A stretch of 64,000 nucleotides of DNA, taken from Ga0077555 sp041397775. GTDB taxonomy: Bacteria > Pseudomonadota > Alphaproteobacteria > Rhizobiales > Hyphomicrobiaceae. Numbering within the stretch: position 1 is the stretch's first letter; each line of letters begins with the position of its first letter. A program made the translations under genes and the position numbers. Where the stretch lies: the NCBI GenBank assembly GCA_041397775.1, contig JAWKWB010000005.1:62001-126000 (forward strand), read 5' to 3'. The notes beneath the pieces were generated by a model. It saw only the letters and a program-made list of their open reading frames with translations. It did no database searches and had not been told where the DNA came from. Positions 24,973 through 33,228 of this stretch are shown one piece after another.

Positions 24973-25941
24973 TCAGATACTGTCGACGATGGCCTTGCCG
25001 AGCCGGCTACCGCTCTCGAAGGCATGTTCGGCGAGCCGGCCAAGACACCAGTCGCCGGCGAGCCCGACACGAAGGACGGACGAATAAAGGTAGGTCTCGC
25101 CAAGCGACTGGTCGACGAGCCCGTGCCGCCATAGATGCGCCGACAGCTGCGCCGGGCGAATGGGAGGCAGGCTGAGCGCGTTGCTCACCTCGTTCCACAT
25201 TTCGCTCGCCACGACCTCGGGCTCGACATCCTCTGTTTCCCGGCTCCAGCCGGGCGATGCGTGGATGACGATATGGTCTCCTCGCTGCGGGCGTCCCGGC
25301 TTCGCATTGTTGCGCGCCACCCAGCGGATGACCTCGTTCATATCCGAGAATACGTCCTGCGTTGGCAGGATCCGGTCTTCCAGGCGCACGATCACCGCCC
25401 AGCAGGGGGAAACCCGCACGCGCTGGATGGGTTCGGCCAGTTCGTCCATGCGCCCGACCAGAAGCTGCGCTTCCGGCGCCGGCACGGCAATGGCCACGGC
25501 GTGGAACGGACCGGCACTCGCACCGTCCTCGAAGACGAGCAGCCAGCCCTTTTCTCCCTTTTGCAGCGAATGCACGCGCTGCGACGTGAACAAGCGCACA
25601 CCTTCGGCGAGTGGTCGCACGATCGAACTCATGCCGGGTGTCCCCACGTACCACGGCATCAGCTGCACGGCTTCGTCGCCCGTGGAAGTCTTGGGAACCC
25701 ACCGCTTCAGGTAGGATGCGCCGATCAACTCGTCGACGTACATGCGGAACGTCATGTTCCGGGCGGTCACATACTGCGCCCCGTGATCGAAAGGGGTCAC
25801 GCCCAGGCGCGTGGTCGCCATGCGCCCGCCGATGATGCGGTCCTGCTCGAAAACGTCGACGAAGCAGCCCGCCCGCCGCAGCACTCGCGCGCACGCCAAA
25901 CCGGAAAGCCCGGCTCCGATGACTGCGACCCTGCTCGACAA
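24973..25941 (-). CDS. Renalase-like FAD-dependent oxidoreductase
   Basis: About 322 residues of a flavin amine-oxidase-fold protein: the dinucleotide motif AVIGAGLSGLACARVL is at the N-terminus, DRIIGGRMATTR and PFDHGAQY follow, and the C-terminus has LAGDWCLGRLAEHAFESG, the renalase/FAD-linked pattern. The most likely start is TTG 25941 with AAGGGA upstream, because the conserved domain begins five residues later; ATG alternatives exist 40 and 52 codons further upstream (up to 26097) but add residues foreign to the family. Bacterial renalases oxidise isomeric dihydro-NAD(P) species; whether this one does is inference. Confidence 0.75.
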   Translation of the reverse strand: MSSRVAVIGAGLSGLACARVLRRAGCFVDVFEQDRIIGGRMATTRLGVTPFDHGAQYVTARNMTFRMYVDELIGASYLKRWVPKTSTGDEAVQLMPWYVGTPGMSSIVRPLAEGVRLFTSQRVHSLQKGEKGWLLVFEDGASAGPFHAVAIAVPAPEAQLLVGRMDELAEPIQRVRVSPCWAVIVRLEDRILPTQDVFSDMNEVIRWVARNNAKPGRPQRGDHIVIHASPGWSRETEDVEPEVVASEMWNEVSNALSLPPIRPAQLSAHLWRHGLVDQSLGETYLYSSVLRVGLAGDWCLGRLAEHAFESGSRLGKAIVDSI

Positions 25942-26368
25942 GCGACCATTCCCTTCGCCCGCACGGGGCACCGTTATTCGCGTGACACCACGTCTCGCCC
26001 AACGGAAATTCCAGCTCGTGTCCTTGCGACTGCAAAATCCGATCGGAGCCCGCAGGGCCATGAGATGGATTGTGCAATCGGGGCACGAGGAGGCCATTGA
26101 CCCGAAAAGCAGCTTGTCACCCTCCCACTACATTCTGGTTAACGGAAGGCGTCATGGAATGGGAACATTTTCTCATCAAACCCTCTGAGCAGCCGGGCGC
26201 CCCGGCGGCTCCCTTGGCCGCTCCAGCTACGCTGCACCGCAGCAAGTCTGCGCTGGAAGAAAATCCTCGCCCCGACGGCTTGCAGGCAGTGCTTGCAGTG
26301 TGCCAAGCTTACGCGTACTCACCCAAAACCAGTTCACTCAGGCGAACCAACGCAAGAGGCAATTACGC
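25942..26368. other. Non-coding spacer between renalase-like gene and cox-type operon
   Basis: About 430 bases between divergent transcription units. Short open frames are present on both strands, but none has a ribosome site together with recognisable protein sequence. If the renalase-like protein starts at one of the upstream ATGs, up to 156 bases of this stretch are coding. No convincing promoter boxes or strong hairpins were seen. GAGG at about 26356 serves the coxM-like start. Confidence 0.5.
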
Positions 26369-27229
26369 ATGCGATACGAGGCTCCGGATACGCTCGAGGC
26401 AGCCGCTCAACTTCTCGCTTCCGAGAGTGGCGAGGCGCGCGTCCTCGCTGGCGGCACCGACCTTCTCGTCCAGCTCAAGGCCGAGGTCATTTCCCCGGTT
26501 CTCCTGGTGGACATCAAGAAGGTCCCCGAGACTCGCAAGATCACCGAGGAAGATGGCGGTTTCCGCATCGGCTCCACGGTCACCGGCGCAGAGCTCAAGG
26601 AGCACGCGAAGCTGAAGGCCGCATGGCCTGGCCTCGTCGAAGGTGCGAACCTGATCGGCTCCACGCAGGTCCAAGGCCGCTGCACGCTCGCCGGCAATCT
26701 CTGCAACGGTTCGCCGGCCGCCGATAGCGTGCCCGCGATGATCGCTGCAGGGGCCGTGGCCACTGTCGTCGGTCCGAAGGGCCGCCGCGAGGTCAAGGTC
26801 GAGGACATCATGATCGGCCCGCGCAAGCTGTCGCTGGAGAAGGGCGAGATCATCGCCTCCTTCAAGCTGCCGGCCCGCGCCGCACATGCCTCGGATGCCT
26901 ACCTGCGCTTCATCCCCCGCACCGAGATGGACATCGCGGTCGTGGGTTGTGGCGTCAGCCTCACGCTCGACGGCTCGGGCACCTGCACGGACGCTCGCGT
27001 CGGCCTTGGCGCCGTCGCCGCTCGCCCGCTGCTCGTCGCCGACGCCGCAAAGGCGCTGATCGGCACGAAGGTGGACGAAGCGGCTCTCACCAAGCTCGAG
27101 GCTGCCGTGCGCGCCGCCTGCAGCCCGATCGACGACAAGCGTGGAACGAAGGAGTTCCGCATCGACGTCGCGGGTGTGCTCGCCCGTAGAACAGCGCTGA
27201 TCGCGCTCGAGAGAGCGAGGAAGAAGTAA
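26369..27229 (+). CDS. FAD-binding subunit of a molybdenum hydroxylase (CoxM-like)
   Basis: A 286-residue medium subunit of the xanthine dehydrogenase/CO dehydrogenase family. It carries the FAD-binding segments AGGTDLLVQLK (near residue 28) and TLAGNLCNGSPAADSVP. In the complex it passes electrons from the Fe-S clusters to an acceptor such as quinone. ATG 26369 is preceded by GAGG. The stop TAA abuts the ATG of the next gene with no spacer, and the gene order medium-small-large is that of coxMSL operons. Confidence 0.92.
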   Translation: MRYEAPDTLEAAAQLLASESGEARVLAGGTDLLVQLKAEVISPVLLVDIKKVPETRKITEEDGGFRIGSTVTGAELKEHAKLKAAWPGLVEGANLIGSTQVQGRCTLAGNLCNGSPAADSVPAMIAAGAVATVVGPKGRREVKVEDIMIGPRKLSLEKGEIIASFKLPARAAHASDAYLRFIPRTEMDIAVVGCGVSLTLDGSGTCTDARVGLGAVAARPLLVADAAKALIGTKVDEAALTKLEAAVRAACSPIDDKRGTKEFRIDVAGVLARRTALIALERARKK

Positions 27230-27709
27230 ATGTCCAAACACCACGTTTCCACCACCGTAAACGGCGATCCCGTCGAGTTCCTGTGCGACACCGAGCAGAG
27301 CCTGCTCGACTGCCTGCGCAACGAACTCGGCCTCACCGGTTCCAAGGAAGGGTGCGGCTCGGGTGATTGCGGCGCTTGCAGCGTCCTGCTGGATGGCCGT
27401 CTGGTCTGCTCTTGCCTCGTCCTCGGCGTCGAGGCCGGCGGCAAGACGGTCGAGACGATCGAAGGCATGGCGACCGGCGAAGAGCTGCATCCGCTGCAGC
27501 AGAAGTTCCTGGAGCATGCTGCACTGCAGTGCGGCATCTGCACGCCGGGCATCCTCATCGCCGCCAAGTCCCTTCTCGAGAAGAACCCCAACCCCACCGA
27601 GACCGAGACGCGTTACTGGCTTGCCGGTAACCTGTGCCGCTGCACGGGCTACGACAAGATCATTCGCGCTGTGCTCGACGCCGCGGCGGAGATGAGAAAA
27701 GGAGCTTGA
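27230..27709 (+). CDS. [2Fe-2S] subunit of a molybdenum hydroxylase (CoxS-like)
   Basis: A 159-residue small subunit with two [2Fe-2S] clusters. The plant-ferredoxin-type site has Cys42, Cys47, Cys50 and Cys60 or Cys62, and the second, helical site has Cys101, Cys104, Cys136 and Cys138 (QCGICTPG and LCRCTGY). Cys138 lies next to the molybdenum cofactor in homologous structures. Its start directly abuts the coxM-like stop; the large subunit begins four bases after its stop, so the three are surely one operon. Confidence 0.95.
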   Translation: MSKHHVSTTVNGDPVEFLCDTEQSLLDCLRNELGLTGSKEGCGSGDCGACSVLLDGRLVCSCLVLGVEAGGKTVETIEGMATGEELHPLQQKFLEHAALQCGICTPGILIAAKSLLEKNPNPTETETRYWLAGNLCRCTGYDKIIRAVLDAAAEMRKGA

Positions 27710-27713
27710 GGTC

Positions 27714-29993
27714 ATGCAGGATCGCGTGAAGGGCCCCAAGTATGACGTCGTCGGCACGCGGCCAGTCCGCCCCGACGGCGCCGACAAGGTGACAGGACGC
27801 GCCAAATACGGCGCGGACCACCACGTTGCCGGCCAGTTGGCGGGCAAGGTGCTGCGCTCCCCGCATCCCCACGCCCGCCTGAAGTCGATCGACGCTTCTG
27901 CGGCCTTGGCGCTTCCCGGCGTCAAGGCCGTCGTCACGCGTGACGACATCAAGGACCAGGCATCGGAGTTCGTTCCCGCGGGCGAGATGCTGATCAACTA
28001 TCGCGACGTCGTTCGCAACGTGCTGGCCCGCGAGAAGGTTCTCTTCGAGGGTCATCCCGTTGCCGCCGTCGCCGCCACCAGCGAGGCGATCGCCCGGCAG
28101 GCCCTCAAGCTCATCAAGGTCGAGTACGAGGTCCTTCCGCACGTCATCGACGTGCTCGACGCCATGAAGCCCGGCGCGCCGATCGTCGAGGACGGCATGA
28201 TCACGCAAGGCGTGACGCCCGCCCCCACGACGCCGTCGAATGTCGCAAAGCGCGTCGAATTTGCGCTCGGCGACGTCGAGAAGGGCTTCAAGGACGCCGA
28301 CGTCATCATCGAGCGGACGTTCGACACGAAGCCGGTCCATCAGGGCTACATCGAGCCGCACGCCTGCGTGGCCAGCGTCTCGGAGGATGGCACGGCCGAG
28401 CTGTGGACCACGACCCAGGGCCACTGGATCGTGCGCGCCCACTGCTCGCGCCTGCTCGGCTGGGACATCACCAAGCTGCGCGTGACGTCGTCGGAAATCG
28501 GCGGCGGCTTCGGCGGCAAGACGGTCGTCTACATGGAGCCGCTGGCGCTCGCCCTCTCCAAGAAGGCGCGCCGTCCGGTCAAGATGGTGATGACGCGCGA
28601 AGAGGTGTTCAAGGCCTCCGGGCCGACGTCGGGCGCCAACATCCGCGTCAAGATCGGTGCCAAGAAGGACGGCCGCATCACGGCCGCCGAGGGCGAGCTG
28701 AAGTTCCAGGCCGGCTGCTTCCAGGGCAGCCCGGTCCAGCCCGCCTGCATGTGCGCTTTCGCACCCTACGACCTCGAGAACGTCAAGGTCGTCGGCTACG
28801 ACGTGCTTTCCAACCGTCCGAAGGTCGCGGCCTACCGCGCTCCGGGCGGCCCGATCGCCGAATACGCGGTCGAGAGCGTCGTGGACGAGCTGTGCGAAAC
28901 GCTCGGCATGGACCCGATCGAGCTGCGCCTCAAGAACGCGGCCAAGGAAGGCACGAAGGCGGCTTACGGTCCGAAGTTCGGCCCCGTAGGCATGATCGAG
29001 TGCCTCGAGGCCGCCAAGGACAGCCCCCACTGGAATGCGCCGCTGGGCAAGAACCAGGGTCGCGGCATCGCCGCCGGCTTCTGGTTCAACATCGGCGGCG
29101 AGACCACCGTCAACGTGCAGCTCAACGAGGATGGCACCGTCACCCTGATGGCCGGAACCCCGGACATCGGTGGCCTGCGCGCCTCGCTGGCGATGATGGC
29201 GGCCGAAGAGTTGAAGATCCCGTACGAGAAGGTCCGGCCGATCATCGCCGACACCGCCTCGCTGGGCTACAACTTCCTCACCGGCGGCAGCCGCTCGACA
29301 TTCTCGAGCGGCATGGCGACGGTCGAGGCGGCCCGTTCCATCATCAAGCAGGCGTGCGGTCGCGCGGCCAAGCTCTGGGAAATCCCGGAAGAGGCCGTCA
29401 CCTTCGAGGACGGCATGTTCCGCCCTGCAGGTGAGAACGCCGGCAACCACAAGCCGATGTCGCTGGCCGACATCGCCAAGGTTGCAGGCAAGACCGGCGG
29501 CTCCATCGTCGGCGTCGGCGCCATCTCGGCGCAGGGCGCGGCCCCGAGCTTCGGCGTGCACATCGCCGATACCGAGGTCGATCCCGAGACGGGCAAGGTC
29601 ACGGTCACCCGCTACACGGTGATCCAGGACGCCGGCAAGGCGATCCACCCGGCCTACGTCGAGGGTCAGTACCAGGGCGGTGCCGCACAGGGCATCGGCT
29701 GGGCGCTGAACGAGGAGTACATCTACGGCGAAGACGGCAAGATGCAGAACGCCGGCTTCCTCGACTACCGCATCCCCGTCGCCTCCGACTTGCCGATGAT
29801 CGAGACGATCATCGTCGAGGTGCCGAACCCGCGTCACCCCTACGGTGTGCGCGGCATCGGTGAGACGGCGATCGTGCCGCCCATGGCCGCGCTCAATTCG
29901 GCCGTGAAGCGCGCATCGGGCGTGCGGATGTTCGAGCTGCCGCTGTCGCCGCCGAAGGTCCTCAAGGCCATGAAGGCCGCCAAGGGCAAGTGA
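27714..29993 (+). CDS. Molybdopterin-binding large subunit of a molybdenum hydroxylase (CoxL-like)
   Basis: A 759-residue catalytic subunit. GGGFGGKT and the downstream cofactor-binding segments are present. The active-site loop reads AYRAPGGP (residues about 373-380), which is neither the AYxCSFR of true aerobic CO dehydrogenase nor the AYRGAGR of form II, so CO oxidation is not supported; the loop resembles purine- or aromatic-hydroxylase relatives. The enzyme should hydroxylate a carbon next to a heteroatom or carbonyl with water as oxygen source. No xdhC- or coxD/coxE-type maturation genes are adjacent; a CoxG-like protein is encoded at 39.5 kb. Confidence 0.93.
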   Translation: MQDRVKGPKYDVVGTRPVRPDGADKVTGRAKYGADHHVAGQLAGKVLRSPHPHARLKSIDASAALALPGVKAVVTRDDIKDQASEFVPAGEMLINYRDVVRNVLAREKVLFEGHPVAAVAATSEAIARQALKLIKVEYEVLPHVIDVLDAMKPGAPIVEDGMITQGVTPAPTTPSNVAKRVEFALGDVEKGFKDADVIIERTFDTKPVHQGYIEPHACVASVSEDGTAELWTTTQGHWIVRAHCSRLLGWDITKLRVTSSEIGGGFGGKTVVYMEPLALALSKKARRPVKMVMTREEVFKASGPTSGANIRVKIGAKKDGRITAAEGELKFQAGCFQGSPVQPACMCAFAPYDLENVKVVGYDVLSNRPKVAAYRAPGGPIAEYAVESVVDELCETLGMDPIELRLKNAAKEGTKAAYGPKFGPVGMIECLEAAKDSPHWNAPLGKNQGRGIAAGFWFNIGGETTVNVQLNEDGTVTLMAGTPDIGGLRASLAMMAAEELKIPYEKVRPIIADTASLGYNFLTGGSRSTFSSGMATVEAARSIIKQACGRAAKLWEIPEEAVTFEDGMFRPAGENAGNHKPMSLADIAKVAGKTGGSIVGVGAISAQGAAPSFGVHIADTEVDPETGKVTVTRYTVIQDAGKAIHPAYVEGQYQGGAAQGIGWALNEEYIYGEDGKMQNAGFLDYRIPVASDLPMIETIIVEVPNPRHPYGVRGIGETAIVPPMAALNSAVKRASGVRMFELPLSPPKVLKAMKAAKGK

Positions 29994-30000
29994 GCCTGAC

Positions 30001-30018
30001 GGTTGCCTTTGGGCAACC
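30001..30018 (+). terminator. Small hairpin after the CoxL-like gene
   Basis: GGTTGCC and GGCAACC form a perfect 7-bp stem with a 4-base loop (TTTG), eight bases after the stop codon. No T-tract follows. Confidence 0.35.
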
Positions 30019-30101
30019 GAAGGCGCTCATAGCCGCCGGATGCGGAGTGGGCATCCGAAGGCGCCCATAGCCGCCGGATGCGGAGTGGGCATCCGAAGGC
30101 G
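30017..30101. repeat. 38-bp tandem repeat, 2.2 copies, with internal palindromes
   Basis: Bases 30017-30054 and 30055-30092 are identical but for one T/C change, and a third partial copy runs to about 30101. Each copy contributes CGGATGC ... GCATCCG, a 7-bp inverted repeat (30037-30057 and 30075-30095), so the array can fold as adjacent stem-loops. The period is not a multiple of three and lies after a stop codon, so it is non-coding. It resembles a short REP-like intergenic element. Confidence 0.75.
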
Positions 30102-30111
30102 GAGAAAAAAG

Positions 30112-30143
30112 AGAGGCCCGCGCACCCCGCGCAGGCCTCTTTG
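30112..30143 (+). terminator. Intrinsic terminator of the cox-type operon
   Basis: AGAGGCC (30112-30118) pairs with GGCCTCT (30134-30140), with four further inner pairs across one mismatch and loop ACCCC; TTT follows. On the opposite strand the same stem is followed by TTTTTT, so it may work in both directions. Confidence 0.6.
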
Positions 30144-30207
30144 CGTCGGGGATGGCCCCGCCCGCCACACGCCGCAACCATTCGCACAGCTCATTGACGG
30201 CCCCGCC

Positions 30208-30234
30208 TTGCGGCCAGCCCGGTTCCGCTATAAG
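30208..30234 (+). promoter_or_regulatory. Possible pyrB promoter
   Basis: TATAAG at 30229-30234 is a good -10 box 13 bases before the pyrB ATG; TTGCGG at 30208-30213 could be the -35, although the 15-base spacer is short. If used, the leader would be only a few bases long. Confidence 0.35.
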
Positions 30235-30246
30235 AGAGCCGCTTTA

Positions 30247-31200
30247 ATGAGCACATCAGAACCAGCGCACATCTTCTTCCCGCGTCGCCATCTCCTCACC
30301 TGTGAGGGATTGTCGGCCAAAGAGATCAATTCTCTTTTGGATCTGGCAGATAAGGCGGCAGACCTCAACCGGCAGGTGAACAAGAAGAGAGAGGTGCTGC
30401 GCGGCCGCACCCTGATCAACCTCTTCTTCGAGGCCTCCACCCGGACGCAGGCGTCGTTCGAGCTCGCGGGCAAGCGGCTCGGCGCCGACGTCATGAACAT
30501 GAACGTGTCGACCTCCTCGGTCCAGAAGGGCGAGAGCCTGATCGACACGGCCATGACCCTGAACGCCATGCGCCCCGACATGATCGTCGTCCGCCATCAC
30601 GCCGCCGGCGCGGTCGAGCTGCTGTCGCAGAAGGTCGATTGCTCGGTCATCAACGCCGGCGACGGCGCCCATGAGCACCCGACCCAGGCCCTGCTCGACG
30701 CGCTCACCATCCGGCGTGCCAAGGGCCGCCTCGCGGGCCTCAACGTCGCGATCTGCGGCGACATCCTGCACAGCCGCGTCGCCCGCTCCAATATCCACGT
30801 GCTCAACACGCTGGGCGCGCATGTCCGCCTCGTGGCCCCCTCCACGTTGCTGCCGACGGGCATCGAGAAGCTGGGCGTCGAGGTGCATACGGACATGTGG
30901 AAGGGCCTGGAAGGCTGCGACATCGTCATGATGCTGCGCCTGCAGCGCGAGCGCATGCAAGGCAACTACGTCCCCTCCACGCGCGAGTACTATCACTTCT
31001 TCGGCCTCGACCAGGAGAAGCTCGGCCGCGCCAAGCCGGATGCGCTCATCATGCACCCCGGCCCGATGAACCGTGGCGTTGAGATCGCCTCGCCCATCGC
31101 CGACCACTCGCGCAGCGTCATCCGCGACCAGGTCGAGATGGGCGTCGCCGTCCGCATGGCGGTGCTCGAGGCACTCGCCCGCAACCTTCCCAATCATTGA
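30247..31200 (+). CDS. pyrB: Aspartate carbamoyltransferase, catalytic subunit
   Basis: A 317-residue enzyme that joins carbamoyl phosphate and aspartate in pyrimidine synthesis. The carbamoyl-phosphate motif STRTQASFE and HPTQALLD are intact, as is the C-terminal HPGPMNRGVEI. ATG 30247 begins the family N-terminus (residues LLTCEGLS follow); longer in-frame starts run through the repeat array and are not credible. The degenerate pyrC homologue follows after eight bases. In several bacteria such a pyrC' protein is needed to assemble the active PyrB dodecamer, which fits this arrangement. Confidence 0.95.
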   Translation: MSTSEPAHIFFPRRHLLTCEGLSAKEINSLLDLADKAADLNRQVNKKREVLRGRTLINLFFEASTRTQASFELAGKRLGADVMNMNVSTSSVQKGESLIDTAMTLNAMRPDMIVVRHHAAGAVELLSQKVDCSVINAGDGAHEHPTQALLDALTIRRAKGRLAGLNVAICGDILHSRVARSNIHVLNTLGAHVRLVAPSTLLPTGIEKLGVEVHTDMWKGLEGCDIVMMLRLQRERMQGNYVPSTREYYHFFGLDQEKLGRAKPDALIMHPGPMNRGVEIASPIADHSRSVIRDQVEMGVAVRMAVLEALARNLPNH

Positions 31201-31208
31201 GGCTGGCC

Positions 31209-32543
31209 ATGTCACGCACGCCCAACGGCCGCGCCAGCGATGCCCAGGATACGGTTTTCATCAATGCCCGCCTGATCGACCCGGCGACCGGACGCGACGA
31301 GCCCGGCGGCCTGCTGGTGCGTGGTGGCCTCATCGCCGATCTGGGCGGCCATCTGCGCCGCAATGCACCCGAAGGCGCGGAGGTCATCGACTGCCAGGGG
31401 CACGTGCTCTGCCCTGGCCTGATCGATTGCCAGGTCTTTACCGGCGACCCCGGCCAGGAGCACCGCGAAACGCTGAAGACGGCGAGTTTCGCGGCGGCGG
31501 CGGGCGGCGTCACCACCATCGTCTGCATGCCCGACACCGAGCCGGTCATCGATCAGGTGGCGCTGGTCGACTACGTGCAGCGCCGCGCCCGCGAGCGCGC
31601 CATCGTCCACGTCCACATCATGGGCGCCGTCACGCGCGGATTGAAGGGCGACGAACTGGCCGAGATCGGCCTGTTGCAGCGCGCTGGTGCCGTGGCCTTC
31701 ACCAACGGCAAGTCGTCGATCTCCAACACGCGCGTGATGCGCAATGCCCTGCTTTACAGCAAGGACTTCGGCGCGCTCATCGTGCACCACACCGAGGATC
31801 CCTACCTCTCCAACGGCGCTGCGATGAACTCCAGCGACGTTTCCACGCGCCTCGGGCTGTCCGGCGTCAATCGTATGGCCGAGGTCATCGTCGTGGAGCG
31901 CGACGTCCGCCTGGTCGAGATCACGGGCGGTCGCTATCACGCCTCCACGCTGACCTGCCGTGAAAGCGTCGACGTCATCCGCAAGGCGCGCGGCAAGGGC
32001 CTGCCGGTGAGCTGCGGCGTGTCGATCAACCACCTGAATTTCAGCGAGAACGACATTGGCTCCTACCGCACCTTCTACAAGGTGCGCCCGCCGCTGCGCG
32101 GCGAGGATGACCGCAGCGCCATGGTGCGCGCCGTCGCCTCCGGCGACATCGACGTCATCGTCTCCAGCCACGACCCGCAGGACGCCGACGTCAAGCGCCG
32201 CCCCTTCGCCGAGGCCGCCGACGGCGCCATCGGCCTGGAAACGCTGCTGCCCGCCGCGCTGCGCCTCTATCATCGCGGCGAGATTGCCCTCATGCCGCTG
32301 CTGCGTGCACTGACCATCAATCCCGCCAAGCTGCTGGGGCTGGAGTCGGGCCAACTCACGAAGGGCGCACCCGCCGATCTGACGCTGTTCGACATCAATA
32401 CGCCATGGGTCGTCGACCGCGAGAAGCTGCACGCCCGTTCCAAGAACTCGCCGTTCGACGAGGAGAAGCTGCAGGGCCTCGTCCTGCGCACCATGGTTGC
32501 AGGCCGCACGGTGTATCAATACGGTCACGAAATGCACCTGTGA
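31209..32543 (+). CDS. Dihydroorotase-like protein, probably non-catalytic (PyrC')
   Basis: A 444-residue member of the class I dihydroorotase family. The fold is complete, but the metal site is not: PGLIDCQVFTGDPGQEH stands where active enzymes have PGxIDxHVHLREPGQEH, so both first-shell His residues (positions 75 and 77) are Gln and Phe and the substrate Arg is gone. The late TDHAP motif is SSHDP, losing the catalytic Asp. Such pseudo-dihydroorotases, encoded next to pyrB in Pseudomonas and many alphaproteobacteria, act as structural partners of aspartate carbamoyltransferase. A true dihydroorotase should be encoded elsewhere. ATG 31209 is chosen; an upstream TTG overlaps the pyrB stop. Confidence 0.88.
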   Translation: MSRTPNGRASDAQDTVFINARLIDPATGRDEPGGLLVRGGLIADLGGHLRRNAPEGAEVIDCQGHVLCPGLIDCQVFTGDPGQEHRETLKTASFAAAAGGVTTIVCMPDTEPVIDQVALVDYVQRRARERAIVHVHIMGAVTRGLKGDELAEIGLLQRAGAVAFTNGKSSISNTRVMRNALLYSKDFGALIVHHTEDPYLSNGAAMNSSDVSTRLGLSGVNRMAEVIVVERDVRLVEITGGRYHASTLTCRESVDVIRKARGKGLPVSCGVSINHLNFSENDIGSYRTFYKVRPPLRGEDDRSAMVRAVASGDIDVIVSSHDPQDADVKRRPFAEAADGAIGLETLLPAALRLYHRGEIALMPLLRALTINPAKLLGLESGQLTKGAPADLTLFDINTPWVVDREKLHARSKNSPFDEEKLQGLVLRTMVAGRTVYQYGHEMHL

Positions 32544-32568
32544 TCCGCACACCGGACGGGAACCGAAC

Positions 32569-33228
32569 GTGATCGAACCCATTCTGACCTGGCATGGCCT
32601 GCTAGCCCTGATCTTCGGCTATCTGCTGGGAGCGGTCCCGTTCGGCATGCTGCTGACCCGTGCCGCCGGCCTCGGCGACATCCGGCAGATCGGCTCCGGC
32701 AACATCGGTGCGACCAACGTCCTGCGCACGGGCAACAAGAAGCTGGCGGCCGCCACGCTCTTCCTCGACGGCTTCAAGGGCTATGCCGCCGTCATGCTCA
32801 TGTGGCTGGTGCTGGCCCCGATGCTGGGGGTTGCCCCGCAATCGGCACCCGGCGACCGCCTCGCCATGGCCGCGGGCCTCGGCGCGTTTCTGGGCCACAT
32901 CTTCCCGGTCTGGCTGGGCTTCAAGGGCGGCAAGGGCGTGGCGACCTACATCGGCGTGCTGCTGGGCCTCGCCTGGAAGATCGGACTGTTGTTTTGCGGC
33001 ATCTGGCTGGTGGTGGCCATCGTCACCCGCTACTCGTCGCTTTCCGCCCTTGTTGCGGCCGCCGCCACACCACTCATCGTCTTGACGCTCGGCACGGCAG
33101 ATTTGGCGCTTCTGTTCCTGCTACTGACCATCTTGCTCTTTTGGAAGCACCGGGAGAACATTGCGCGTCTTCTGGCCGGAACGGAAAGCAAGATCGGTGC
33201 GAAAGCCAAACAGCCCCAGTCAAGCTGA
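32569..33228 (+). CDS. plsY: Glycerol-3-phosphate acyltransferase PlsY
   Basis: A 219-residue membrane enzyme that transfers an acyl group from acyl phosphate to glycerol 3-phosphate, the first step of phospholipid synthesis. The three conserved loops are visible: GSGNIGATNVLR, GFKGGKGVAT, and the intervening DGFKG. Five hydrophobic segments surround them. The start is GTG 32569, giving the family N-terminus. It sits 25 bases behind pyrC' and its 3' end overlaps dprA by about 30 bases if the GTG start of dprA is right. Confidence 0.92.
   Translation: MIEPILTWHGLLALIFGYLLGAVPFGMLLTRAAGLGDIRQIGSGNIGATNVLRTGNKKLAAATLFLDGFKGYAAVMLMWLVLAPMLGVAPQSAPGDRLAMAAGLGAFLGHIFPVWLGFKGGKGVATYIGVLLGLAWKIGLLFCGIWLVVAIVTRYSSLSALVAAAATPLIVLTLGTADLALLFLLLTILLFWKHRENIARLLAGTESKIGAKAKQPQSS

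Noticed and set aside
25942..26097. ATG starts adding 40-52 residues to the renalase-like protein
   Set aside because: The dinucleotide-binding motif of this family is normally within the first ten residues, and a TTG with a good ribosome site stands at the right place; not fully excluded.
26155..26368. ATG-started frame beginning MEWEHFLIK upstream of the coxM-like gene
   Set aside because: It continues out of frame deep into the coxM-like gene and has no recognisable sequence after the first 60 residues.
26369..29993. True aerobic CO dehydrogenase
   Set aside because: The large subunit lacks the AYxCSFR loop required for the Cu-Mo centre; only the family and gene order are shared.
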